36,972 nucleotides of DNA, taken from the NCBI GenBank assembly GCA_022706235.1, contig JAKJCY010000022.1, forward strand, positions 1-36,972, given 5' to 3'. A model generated the notes under the pieces. That model had not been told where the DNA came from and searched no databases. It was given only the letters and a program-made list of their open reading frames with translations. Positions within the stretch are counted from its first letter, which is position 1. Every line of letters begins with the position of its first letter. Positions 26,429 through 33,444 of the stretch are shown piece after piece. The position numbers were made by a program, and so were the translations under genes. This DNA comes from Candidatus Hydrogenedentota bacterium (GTDB lineage: Bacteria; Hydrogenedentota; Hydrogenedentia; Hydrogenedentales; CAITNO01).

Positions 26429-27619
26429 ATGCCTTTTTTAAGCCAGAAGCGCCTGGACGCAGAAATAGGCGCGCTAATCCCCGAAATAACGGCCTTACGC
26501 CACACGCTGCACCGCCATCCTGATATCCGGTACGAGGAGCATTGGACTTCCGACTGCATTGCCGGATACCTGGCACAGGCGGGAATTCACGTGAGACGGG
26601 GGTATGCGGGAGGAACGGGGCTGGTGGGAGAGATCGGTCCGGACGACGGTCCCATTATCGCGCTGCGCGCCGACATGGACGGTCTCGAACTCCAGGAAAT
26701 AACCGGGCTGACCTATGCGTCCGAAATTCCCGGGCACATGCACGCCTGCGGGCATGACGGCCACATGGCGATGTTGTGCGGGGCGGCGGTTGTCCTCGCG
26801 CGACACGCGGAAAAACTGCGCTGCAGAGTCCGGTTTATCTTCCAGCCTGGCGAGGAGATGGGGGCAGGCGGCGCTCTCATGGTGAAGGAGGGCGTACTGG
26901 ACGGGGTCGCGGCGGTATTCGGCATGCATGGCTGGCCGGAATTCCCCGAGGGCACCATCGCCTTGAAGCCGGGGTATGCCATGGCCGGGGCGGACTGGTT
27001 CTCCATCACGGTCCAAGGCAAGGGCTGCCATGCCGCCGCGCCTGATTCCGGCATAGACCCCATTGTAGCAGCGGCCCATGTGGTGCTCAGTCTGCAAAGC
27101 ATTGTCAGCCGGGAACTGAACCCCTGTGAACCCGCCGTAGTTTCGGTGGGCCGCCTGTCGGCCGGAACCGCCACGAATATCATCCCGGACCGGGCGGAAC
27201 TCTGCGGCACGATACGGACGCTCTCCCCCGAAATGCAGGAAAAAGCGCGCGCGGCGGTCACCCGCATCGCCCACGGAACAGCGGCCGCTTATGGCGCCAA
27301 GGCGTCCGTATCCTTTGATTCGAATAGTTATGCGCCTCTCTATAACGATCCGGACATGTGCGCCTATGCGAAACAGGCCGTCCAGGCCGCGCTCGGCAAC
27401 CATGCCTTCCGGGAAGTGGATTCCCCTTCCATGGCCGCAGAGGACTTCGCCTTTTATCTCAGGCAGGTGGCTGGTGCCTTTCTCTGGCTGGGCATCCGTC
27501 GCCCCGGCGGGGATCCCCCCCCGCTCCACAGCCCGCGCTTCGATTTTAATGATGCCGTCCTGCCCGCAGGCATACAGGTATGGATCAGCCTTGCCGGTGC
27601 CTTTCCGAAAACGGACTGA
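26429..27619 (+). CDS. M20-family amidohydrolase (N-acyl-amino-acid / hippurate hydrolase type)
   Basis: This 396-residue zinc aminoacylase-like enzyme has metal ligands C107 and H109 in MHACGHDGHM, E142/E143 in FQPGEEMGAGG, a His in VFGMHGWPEFP and a C-terminal His in PPLHSPRFDFND. The central lid/dimerisation domain is recognisable (GKGCHAAAPDSGIDPIVAA). The family cleaves N-acyl or N-acetyl groups from amino acids, hippurate or indole conjugates; the substrate cannot be decided. I chose the ATG at 26429 (aaagga 12 bases upstream); the ATG at 26408 lacks a ribosome site. A possible minus-10 TACAAT lies at 26370-26375. The stop is 18 bases from the convergent isomerase gene. Confidence 0.88.
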   Translation: MPFLSQKRLDAEIGALIPEITALRHTLHRHPDIRYEEHWTSDCIAGYLAQAGIHVRRGYAGGTGLVGEIGPDDGPIIALRADMDGLELQEITGLTYASEIPGHMHACGHDGHMAMLCGAAVVLARHAEKLRCRVRFIFQPGEEMGAGGALMVKEGVLDGVAAVFGMHGWPEFPEGTIALKPGYAMAGADWFSITVQGKGCHAAAPDSGIDPIVAAAHVVLSLQSIVSRELNPCEPAVVSVGRLSAGTATNIIPDRAELCGTIRTLSPEMQEKARAAVTRIAHGTAAAYGAKASVSFDSNSYAPLYNDPDMCAYAKQAVQAALGNHAFREVDSPSMAAEDFAFYLRQVAGAFLWLGIRRPGGDPPPLHSPRFDFNDAVLPAGIQVWISLAGAFPKTD

Positions 27620-27637
27620 CCCGACACTACAGGGCGG

Positions 27638-28492
27638 TTATGCCGAGGCTTCTTTCATGGCGGCGGTCAAGGCGGCGATACCTTCGGCGATATCGGCAAC
27701 GCGGTTATCTCCCGCTTCGCGCTCGAATATATAGCCCCCTTCAAAATCAGCCTCGGCCAGAACACGGACAAACGCCACCCAATCCACTTCACCCGTGCCT
27801 ACAATGACTTCCTCGCCCCATTGTCCCTTGACCTGCGTCCTTTTGGCATCCTTGACATGCACCTGCCGCACATGAGGGGCCAACAGGAACAGCGCTTCAA
27901 TGGGATCGTCCATGTCATAGAGAATCATATTGGCCGGATCGAAATTGACCGCAACATTGTGGGCACCCCGGTTTTTCATCTCGCCGAGAAATGCCAGCAG
28001 CGTTTGCGCGGTCTCCTGGCCCGTTTCAAGATACAGCGATACGCCCCGTTCCCCGAACACTTCGGCAAGGGTGGCGACACGCCCGCTCAGTTTGTCGAAA
28101 TCGGGGTCAGCGGGGTCATGGGGCAGAAAACCCGCATGTACGTTTACACCTTTCAGACCCATCATTCGGGCTGTGTCGGCCGACGCCTTTGCCAATTCCA
28201 GATTTTCCTCCCAGTGTTCATCGGGAACAATGCCGCCGGTCTTACGAATGGTATCCGGCGTGGTGTAGTCTTCGCCCACCGTGGAAAACATGCCGGACAC
28301 AATACGGATCCCCGATTCGGCCAGGATCTCCTGCACCCCGTCCCAGGCGCCCGGGTCATCCCGATGCGGGGTAAGGCCCATTTGCACCTTCTTGAGCCCG
28401 AGGGCGTTGACCTTTTCCGCCAAATTAAGCGGTCCGGTAGCCTGAAGGGACCAACTGCACACACCAATCTGCTCTTCGGTTTGTATTTTCAT
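27638..28492 (-). CDS. Sugar phosphate isomerase/epimerase-like TIM barrel
   Basis: This 284-residue xylose-isomerase-like (AP endonuclease 2) fold has putative metal ligands E156 (LYLETGQE), D185 (VNFDPANM), H212 (VHVKDAKR) and E258 (YIFEREAG). The family includes sugar epimerases, inosose isomerases and hydroxypyruvate isomerases; nothing in the sequence settles the substrate. The ATG at 28492 is preceded by aaaggag. It may share an operon with the sialidase-like gene upstream (178 bases away), which would fit carbohydrate use. Confidence 0.85.
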   Translation of the reverse strand: MKIQTEEQIGVCSWSLQATGPLNLAEKVNALGLKKVQMGLTPHRDDPGAWDGVQEILAESGIRIVSGMFSTVGEDYTTPDTIRKTGGIVPDEHWEENLELAKASADTARMMGLKGVNVHAGFLPHDPADPDFDKLSGRVATLAEVFGERGVSLYLETGQETAQTLLAFLGEMKNRGAHNVAVNFDPANMILYDMDDPIEALFLLAPHVRQVHVKDAKRTQVKGQWGEEVIVGTGEVDWVAFVRVLAEADFEGGYIFEREAGDNRVADIAEGIAALTAAMKEASA

Positions 28493-28552
28493 TCGTGTAG
28501 TTCTCCTTTACCTGCGATACCGTCCGATACGTGCCGGACATAATCGAGCGCA

Positions 28553-28576
28553 TCCCATGGGAGACATTCCATGGGA
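28553..28576. repeat. Palindrome upstream of the isomerase gene
   Basis: TCCCATGG (28553-28560) and CCATGGGA (28569-28576) are perfect 8-bp inverted arms around an 8-base loop. They lie 61 bases upstream of the isomerase start and downstream of the sialidase-like stop. This could be an operator or an mRNA hairpin; no T-run supports a terminator. Confidence 0.45.
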
Positions 28577-28670
28577 CCGCCCCTGATTCCTTGAAAGATT
28601 CAGTGTACTAAAATAAGCCGGAGAACGCAACTCTTCTTCTTTTCAACACCGGAGGTATATTTTCCGGCTT

Positions 28671-29852
28671 TTACTTTAGCGAGGCTAACGGAATGACCGC
28701 CATTTCGGCGCTGTTCAGGTTCTTTCCCCGACCACCGTCGTTCGAATACGCCACATATAAAAATCCTTTATGTTCCACAGCATAGGGATAAGACAGGGCT
28801 GCCCCAATCACCGATTCGCCGGGGATGCCGTGTGCAACGGCATCACGTATGCAAAACAGTCGTGAAAGATAGTTTTCGCCCGGTCGGCTGACGGCAAGGG
28901 TCAGCGGATGCCGCACGCGGCCATGGTCACGCACCAGCGTACCGACTACGTAGCGTTGCCCGGTGCTTAATTGTCCGGCATAGGCCTTGGTACCGGGCAT
29001 GGGAAGATTGGATCGTTGCACAGGGTACCACGTGCATCCGAAATCGAGGCTGGTCGATACGAGGGCGTGATCAAGGGTACCCCCGGCGCGGACGATAGCG
29101 GTGAGTTCTTCTGGCGCTGTGATGAGAGTCGTTTCTCCCCAGATATCCAAGTGGTCATCCGGCACGGGTATGGCAACTGTGTCCCACCGGGTAAAATCAT
29201 TTCCCCGGCTTATCGCTACCACAGGATAGGCGTGGCCCGGACCGTCAGGGATCCGGGCGCCCGCCATGATCCAATTGCCATTTTCCATGGGTACTGGCCG
29301 GTCGCACGGCCAGAAACCGTCAGCAACAACCCCTGTCGACTCCCAGGTAATATCACTATCCTCTTGGGACAGAGGCGCTTTAATAAGCCGGAAAGCCTCG
29401 GTTTTGAGATCTGCATAAGCCGCCCCAAACCGGGCGAGGAACGCCCATAAGATGCCTTTGTGCGATAGAAATACCCCATGACTTCGGGCTTCGCTACCCA
29501 CGTTCGGCGCCAGCATCCATACGGGACTCCAGGTGACACCGCCGTCCAGGCTGTGACGCCCCTGCGCCACTTCTGTGGGCGTATTCTCGTCGGATTTGTT
29601 GTGCCCCCAGAAACTGAACAACATATCGTTGTGCCAGGCCAGGGCGAGTCCGTGCAACCAGTTGTACCCGTCCACTTCCGGCTCCCGTTTCTTGATGACG
29701 GAGAAGCGCACGCCTTGCAGCAGGGGAGTCTCAGAAGCTGCAGGCACAAGTGTCGCAGGTTCCCACAACGGGAACGCCGCAGTTTCCTCAGCGGTAACCT
29801 CAGCCAACAGGCCGGAACTTATGAAGCACCCCGCAATAAGTAAACGAATCAT
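28671..29852 (-). CDS. Secreted sialidase-like (BNR/Asp-box) protein
   Basis: This 393-residue protein has a signal peptide (residues 1-21, MIRLLIAGCFISSGLLAEVTA) and a six-bladed-propeller pattern. Asp-box motifs are SLDGGVTWSP and STSLDFGCTWYP, with degenerate ones near FTRWDTVAIP. The sialidase superfamily includes true sialidases and many exo-glycosidases or binding proteins; the catalytic Arg triad, Tyr and Glu were not assigned confidently, so activity is uncertain. The ATG at 29852 gives a proper signal peptide and has agagg upstream; the frame extends further to 29957 without one. Confidence 0.75.
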   Translation of the reverse strand: MIRLLIAGCFISSGLLAEVTAEETAAFPLWEPATLVPAASETPLLQGVRFSVIKKREPEVDGYNWLHGLALAWHNDMLFSFWGHNKSDENTPTEVAQGRHSLDGGVTWSPVWMLAPNVGSEARSHGVFLSHKGILWAFLARFGAAYADLKTEAFRLIKAPLSQEDSDITWESTGVVADGFWPCDRPVPMENGNWIMAGARIPDGPGHAYPVVAISRGNDFTRWDTVAIPVPDDHLDIWGETTLITAPEELTAIVRAGGTLDHALVSTSLDFGCTWYPVQRSNLPMPGTKAYAGQLSTGQRYVVGTLVRDHGRVRHPLTLAVSRPGENYLSRLFCIRDAVAHGIPGESVIGAALSYPYAVEHKGFLYVAYSNDGGRGKNLNSAEMAVIPLASLK

Positions 29853-30239
29853 GACGCCTCTATCTTGTTTTGTATGTATCTTGAACACCATAGCCGGAAA
29901 CAAAATATCATAAACATAAAAGAATGCTGTAATAAAGAATGGACAAGTCATTGACAAATCGGTACAGGCATTGCTTCACATTGGCCCATCTGTTTTCGCG
30001 AGGCGTTTAAAGCCATTTCGCTGACAATTAGTTGTGAATTTGAAATTTGGTTGTCTTTGTAGGGTAGGTGGAGTGAAACCATGCATTGTTCGCCCGAGGC
30101 ACTTTATTTTCTTAGATCAAAAAATATTGTCGAAAACAAAGAGATGCCAGAATGCAACCCACCGTCACTTTGTATGAATCGCGGGATGGTGGGTTGCGCT
30201 TAAACCTTGAGTAACTTGGGACATACCCCTTTTTTTTCG
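29853..30239. other. Intergenic region with one hairpin
   Basis: This 387-base stretch lies between the sialidase-like gene and the truncated toxin. Apart from the inverted repeat at 30154-30197 and an A/T-rich block near 30115-30140, I see no gene or motif. A T-run (30231-30237) directly abuts the toxin remnant. Confidence 0.55.
30154..30197. repeat. Inverted repeat next to the truncated toxin gene
   Basis: gcaacccaccgtc (30154-30166) and gatggtgggttgc (30185-30197) pair over 12 of 13 positions around an 18-base loop. Similar tggtgggttgcgc elements occur as dispersed repeats in other bacterial genomes. It lies 42 bases beyond the abrupt end of the VapC-like frame. Confidence 0.55.
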
Positions 30240-30461
30240 TCATAACCAGGCACTCAGTCCATGATTTATGGTTTCGCTCCACCCACCCTTCCGTTCTGCG
30301 ACGAGAAGCACGTTACCCACTTCCAGAGGCCATATCGCTGGAACAACCGCTTCACTTTCTTCAAGACACTCCAAGACGGCATCGGTATAGTGACTGGTCT
30401 CATCCTCGAAACACCAAGCCATAACCACGGAATTGTCCACGTCGAACCGTGTCGGCGTCAT
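30240..30461 (-). pseudogene. Truncated VapC-like PIN-domain toxin
   Basis: The first 55 or so residues match the start of VapC-type ribonucleases: DVDNSVVMAWCFEDE with the first acidic metal ligand, and VVPAIWPLEVGNVLLVAERKGG with the conserved Glu. The usual second half of the PIN domain, with its further Asp ligands, is absent. The frame ends after 73 residues with an unrelated tail, against about 130-140 for intact relatives. Its start overlaps the antitoxin stop by four bases, so the original operon layout is preserved. It is probably an inactive toxin remnant cut by a deletion or a repeat insertion. Confidence 0.75.
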
Positions 30462-30697
30462 CGGCGCCCCTCCTCAATCATCTCCCGTATCGACAGGCTG
30501 CCCATGCGCTTTCCGGTTCGGAATTGTTTGAGGGCGGCAATGACATTGGCCGCAGGCTTCCTCTTCGAGGAACGTATAGGTTCCAAAGTGGCTACGGGAA
30601 CACCATGTTTTTCAATGGTGAATCGTTCTCCCTTGGCCACGCGCTCAAGCAGTTTAGACAGGTGTGTTTTAGCTTCAAAGGCGCCCGCACTAGGCAT
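30458..30697 (-). CDS. Phd/YefM-type antitoxin
   Basis: This 79-residue antitoxin has the N-terminal Phd/YefM DNA-binding fold (GAFEAKTHLSKLLERVAKGERFTIEKHGVPVATLEP) and a C-terminal toxin-binding tail (GSLSIREMIEEGRR). Such proteins neutralise a partner RNase and repress their own operon. The partner, overlapping by ATGA, is a truncated VapC-like gene, so the antitoxin may now have no toxin to bind here. Confidence 0.88.
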   Translation of the reverse strand: MPSAGAFEAKTHLSKLLERVAKGERFTIEKHGVPVATLEPIRSSKRKPAANVIAALKQFRTGKRMGSLSIREMIEEGRR

Positions 30698-30905
30698 GTT
30701 GTGTATCCTTTCATCTGGTTGAAGACTAGTTTATTTTATGTTGTCTAAAAAGTCAATAATTTGGGTGAGAAGGTGGCGGGTGCCGATACGATTTCGAGGC
30801 GAACTGTAACCGCGATGGGGCTTTGGGGCATACCGGTACCAGTCCCCGTTTTCGTTCCGACAGTTGTCTATTTATTATTGCTCCCCTATCCTACCTGTCG
30901 AGGAA

Positions 30906-30958
30906 TCTTTCTCGCTACGGTGTGATTCTAAATCCTTCCAATCCCCAGGGAGGCAGCA
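30906..30958. repeat. 53-bp direct repeat, left copy (detached glycosidase 3' end)
   Basis: This matches 33392-33444 at 52 of 53 positions. The right copy contains the last 14 codons plus stop of the glycosidase-like gene and 9 downstream bases. The left copy has no gene attached, so it is a duplicated fragment. The near identity suggests a recent event. The two copies bracket the FGE-fold gene in direct orientation. Confidence 0.9.
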
Positions 30959-30987
30959 AACCATAAACAAGAAGTAAAAACTAGAGC

Positions 30988-31071
30988 AAAAATGGGACTG
31001 CCTCCGGCGCCCGCATTGGCTGGGGGCGTTGCAGGCAATCTTGGACCGCGGCGGAGGCTGTCCCGCTTTTT
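30988..31071. repeat. Palindromic element, left copy
   Basis: The left arm starts at 30988 (aaaaatgggactgcctccgg...) and the right arm spans about 31047-31071 (...ggcggaggctgtccc). It is about 90% identical over some 87 bases to the element at 33300-33382, including the loop (ttggctgggggcgttgc). The arms carry a few mismatches compared with the better-preserved right copy. Confidence 0.85.
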
Positions 31072-31093
31072 GCGGGCGTAGCGCACAGGACCG

Positions 31094-31216
31094 AAAAAAT
31101 TGGGAACAGTTCCCGCCGCGGGTGGGTTGGTGTTTATCAGTCTATACCCATGTCTGTGGTAGAGGCGTTTTCTCGGGGCCTTTTTGTATGGGGCGGCGGA
31201 AACAGTCCCATTTTTT
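31094..31216. repeat. Second, diverged palindromic element
   Basis: The arm 31094-31119 (aaaaaattgggaacagttcc...) pairs imperfectly with 31193-31216 (gcggcggaaacagtccca...) across a 73-base loop. The left arm contains its own palindrome gggaacagttccc. The right end cagtcccattttttcttggg resembles the edge of the 33300-33382 element, so they appear to be one family. Confidence 0.65.
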
Positions 31217-31360
31217 CTTGGGCGTATCGGGCAAGCAGGAAAATAAGGTTATGTTTTGCCACGGCAAAATATATATGATACGTTATAATGCAATATGTTC
31301 GAGTGAAACATGAATCGAAGGAACGACAAGAACACAGAAATCAGAACGGAGGAATGTGAG

Positions 31361-33037
31361 ATGCTTAAGGAATCTGTGCGTTTGAGTAACGGGTGTGTGG
31401 CGCTGGCGGGGTTGCTGGCGATGGTAGTGTTGGGCGCCGGTATGGCGCGGGCGGAAGTGCTGCCGGAAGGCAAATGGTATTATGAAGGCGAGATCCCATA
31501 CGAAGGGGAACTCCCGCCTGAGGGCGAGGGGGAACCGCCGTTTCAAAGTCACCCGGCGGACGCCAATGGAGATGGCCGGATGACGATGAGTGAGGCGATT
31601 GGGTATCTGGCGTGCTGGCAGCAGGGGAGCTGTCTCATGTCCTATGCCATCCGCGCGGCGTATCTGTGGCAGAACGGGGAGGGGTACACTTATGATGCTT
31701 CTTTGGATCCGCCGATGTGTTGGGAATTACCGGCGCCTGCGGAGGGAGAAGTGATGTATTCGCTCATGCTGGGACTGGGCGCGGTGAACCCGGAGTATAT
31801 TCATGGCAGTATTACGCCCGCTCCGGAACCGGACGAGATGTGTCTGCCGCTCGAGGGTCAGCCCTGGTGCGGGCTATACCCGGAGGGGACGGAGGTATGG
31901 TTGACGCCTGTGCCGGATGCGGGCTATGCCTTTGACCACTGGACGGGCGATCTGAGCGGGAATCAAGTGCCCGCGCTAGTCGTGATGAACGACGATAAAC
32001 ATGTCATTGCCGAATTCGTTGCTCTCGCCGAGGGGGAAGGCGAGATTCCCGTGGAAGGCGAGCCGGTGGTGGTTCCCGGGGAACTGGTGGACGTGCCCGC
32101 GGGCACGTTCCAGATGGGCGACCCGTGGAATGAAGGAGGGGAGGAGGAGAGACCGGTGCATGCGGTAACGTTGGACGCGTACTGGATTGGCAAGTACGAA
32201 GTGACGAATCAGGAATATGCGGACGTCTTGAACTGGGCCCACGGGCGGGGCTACCTGACCAATTCCGGTGGCGGCGCATATACGGGCGGGTTGATTTATG
32301 CCTATAACCGGGCCATCGCGGACACGGAAACCAGTTCTAGTTATTCCCAACTCACGTACAGCGGCGGTGTGTTTGGCGTGCGTAGCCGCGCGGGGCATGG
32401 CGGGGTGCTGTATTCCATGGCGGATCATCCCGTAGTCTGGGTTAGTTGGTATGGCGCGGTGTGTTACTGCAACTGGCTGAGTGAGCAGCAGGGGCTGCAG
32501 GCCTGTTATGATACGGCGACCTGGACGCGGTACGAACCGGTGCGCATTGGCTACCGGCTGCCCACGGAGGCCGAGTGGGAGCGCGCGGCGGCGTGGGACG
32601 GCAGCCGGCACTGGCGCTACGGCATGACGAGTGATACGATTGACAATACCCGCGCGAACTATTGTGAAAGTGGTTACGCGAACCCGCTGAGGTTGACGGG
32701 TTATCCTTATACGTCGCCGGTGGGCTGGTATAATGGAGTGAACCCGGCACGGGTAAGCGCCCCGGGCACGTTGACGGTGAACGCGACGAGTCCGGTGGGC
32801 GCGTATGACATGAGCGGCAACGTGTGGGAGTGGTGCCACGACTGGTATGACCAAACCTATTATGCGGGCGGCGCGATGACGAATCCGCTGGGGCCGTCCG
32901 CCGGTTCGTCTCGTGTGCTGCGGGGCGGCTCCTGGGTCGACTCCGTCTGGCTCACCCGCTCGGCCGACCGCAGCTGGAGCGGTCCGGACAGCAGGTACAT
33001 CATGGTCGAGTTCCGCGTCGCGGTTTCGTCCCGCTAG
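31361..33037 (+). CDS. Secreted FGE-sulfatase/C-type-lectin-fold protein with DGR-like variable C-terminus
   Basis: This 558-residue protein has a signal peptide (1-31), a Glu-Gly-Glu linker (about 42-58), an EF-hand/dockerin-like calcium loop DANGDGRMTMSE (67-78), an InlB-type B-repeat (GTEVWLTPVPDAGYAFDHWTGD, about 176-218), a second EGE linker (224-235), then a formylglycine-generating-enzyme-fold domain (240-558: VPAGTFQMGD, YEVTNQEYADVLNW, RLPTEAEWERAA, YDMSGNVWEWCHDWY, RVLRGGSW...). Most such proteins are non-catalytic C-type-lectin-fold ligand binders. Codons 32936-33010 look like the variable region of a DGR (see findings). The ATG at 31361 has ggagg seven bases upstream; an in-frame ATG at 31310 lacks a site and would bury the signal peptide. 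Confidence 0.88.
   Translation: MLKESVRLSNGCVALAGLLAMVVLGAGMARAEVLPEGKWYYEGEIPYEGELPPEGEGEPPFQSHPADANGDGRMTMSEAIGYLACWQQGSCLMSYAIRAAYLWQNGEGYTYDASLDPPMCWELPAPAEGEVMYSLMLGLGAVNPEYIHGSITPAPEPDEMCLPLEGQPWCGLYPEGTEVWLTPVPDAGYAFDHWTGDLSGNQVPALVVMNDDKHVIAEFVALAEGEGEIPVEGEPVVVPGELVDVPAGTFQMGDPWNEGGEEERPVHAVTLDAYWIGKYEVTNQEYADVLNWAHGRGYLTNSGGGAYTGGLIYAYNRAIADTETSSSYSQLTYSGGVFGVRSRAGHGGVLYSMADHPVVWVSWYGAVCYCNWLSEQQGLQACYDTATWTRYEPVRIGYRLPTEAEWERAAAWDGSRHWRYGMTSDTIDNTRANYCESGYANPLRLTGYPYTSPVGWYNGVNPARVSAPGTLTVNATSPVGAYDMSGNVWEWCHDWYDQTYYAGGAMTNPLGPSAGSSRVLRGGSWVDSVWLTRSADRSWSGPDSRYIMVEFRVAVSSR
32936..33010 (+). other. Candidate DGR variable region
   Basis: After the conserved VLRGGSW and before FRVA, 25 codons hold residues at the places where related template-derived proteins carry Asn runs. 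Seventeen of the 25 codons end in C (for example GTC, GAC, TCC, CTC, AGC, TAC), against 7 of the 25 codons ending at the TCC just before. No Asn codon remains. This is what adenine mutagenesis of AAC codons would leave. No template repeat or reverse transcriptase is in the window. Confidence 0.55.
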
Positions 33038-33041
33038 ACTC

Positions 33042-33058
33042 CCGAACCCGGGTTTCGG
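33042..33058 (+). repeat. Hairpin just past the FGE-fold gene stop
   Basis: The stem CCGAACCC / GGGTTTCGG (with one bulged T) contains the perfect palindrome AACCCGGGTT at 33045-33054. It starts five bases after the stop codon. In phage BPP-1 the variable region is likewise followed closely by a hairpin needed for homing; the position here is suggestive only. It could equally be a rho-independent-like structure without a T-run. Confidence 0.45.
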
Positions 33059-33299
33059 TCTTTACCGCCGGTGAACGCCGAAAGCGGCGCGCGGCCCGAA
33101 AGGGCGTTACGGGAGACTACAGGCCGGTTCCCGCGCCGTGCGCCCGTATGAAATGCGCACGGACAAATACAGAACCGGGCCCGGGCGGCCTGGTAGCGTA
33201 ATGCGAAGGGCCGCCTGGGCTTTTGCGAAAGCGAGATGCAACATGTCCCGAAGTGACTTCGCCGGTAATCGCACTTTTTCTTGATAGCAAACAAGGAGC

Positions 33300-33382
33300 A
33301 AAAATGGGACTGCCTCCGGCGCGCGTGTTGGCTGGGGGCGTTGCGGGTAATCTTGGAGCGCGCCGGAGGCTGTCCCATTTTT
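33300..33382. repeat. Palindromic element, right copy
   Basis: The left arm (33300-33323, aaaaatgggactgcctccgg...) and right arm (33359-33382) are reverse complements at 23 of 24 positions around a 35-base loop. It begins 262 bases after the FGE-fold gene and ends 9 bases before the 53-bp repeat. The arms with A/T ends and a fixed loop suggest a MITE- or REP-like mobile palindrome, which could also act as a bidirectional terminator between the convergent genes. Confidence 0.85.
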
Positions 33383-33391
33383 TCTTGGGAG

Positions 33392-33444
33392 TCTTTCTCG
33401 CTACGGTGTGATTCTAAATCCTTCCAATCCCCAGGGCGGCAGCA
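33392..33444. repeat. 53-bp direct repeat, right copy (true glycosidase 3' end)
   Basis: This covers the last 14 codons and stop of the glycosidase-like gene plus 9 bases beyond. It is 52 of 53 identical to 30906-30958. The intervening 2,433 bases contain the FGE-fold gene and palindromes. Confidence 0.9.

Larger units (their letters stand above)
30698..31360. other. Repeat-rich intergenic region upstream of the FGE-fold gene
   Basis: This stretch of more than 600 bases holds a 53-bp detached copy of the glycosidase 3' end, two palindromic elements (listed separately) and the ribosome site of the FGE-fold gene. No independent gene was recognised; the + strand frame at 31029-31313 runs through the palindromes. 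Confidence 0.65.
33038..33400. other. Structured non-coding region after the FGE-fold gene
   Basis: This 363-base region is unusually rich in stems: CCGAACCC/GGGTTTCGG (33042-33058) five bases past the stop; GAAA-type hairpins around 33073-33105; CCGTGCGC/GCGCACGG (33136-33143, 33155-33162) nested inside a GCCGGTTC/GAACCGGGC pair; and an 11-bp stem (33180-33190 with 33209-33219). It ends in the palindromic element at 33300-33382. The minus-strand frame at 33034-33378 has no domain. It may be a structured RNA, a terminator array or a DGR homing signal. Confidence 0.55.

Noticed and set aside
26495-27529. 344-codon minus-strand frame opposite the M20 amidohydrolase
   Set aside because: Long only because of high GC and codon bias; the plus strand carries all the metal-binding motifs of the M20 family.
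31029-31313. 94-codon plus-strand frame upstream of the FGE-fold gene
   Set aside because: It starts inside one palindrome and crosses another; no domain is seen.
33038-33290. A DGR template repeat in the structured region
   Set aside because: I looked for a sequence resembling the variable region with adenines at the variable codons and found none, either here or elsewhere in the window.
33034-33378. 114-codon minus-strand frame after the FGE-fold gene
   Set aside because: It runs through the stem array and the palindromic element and has no domain; better explained as structured non-coding DNA.
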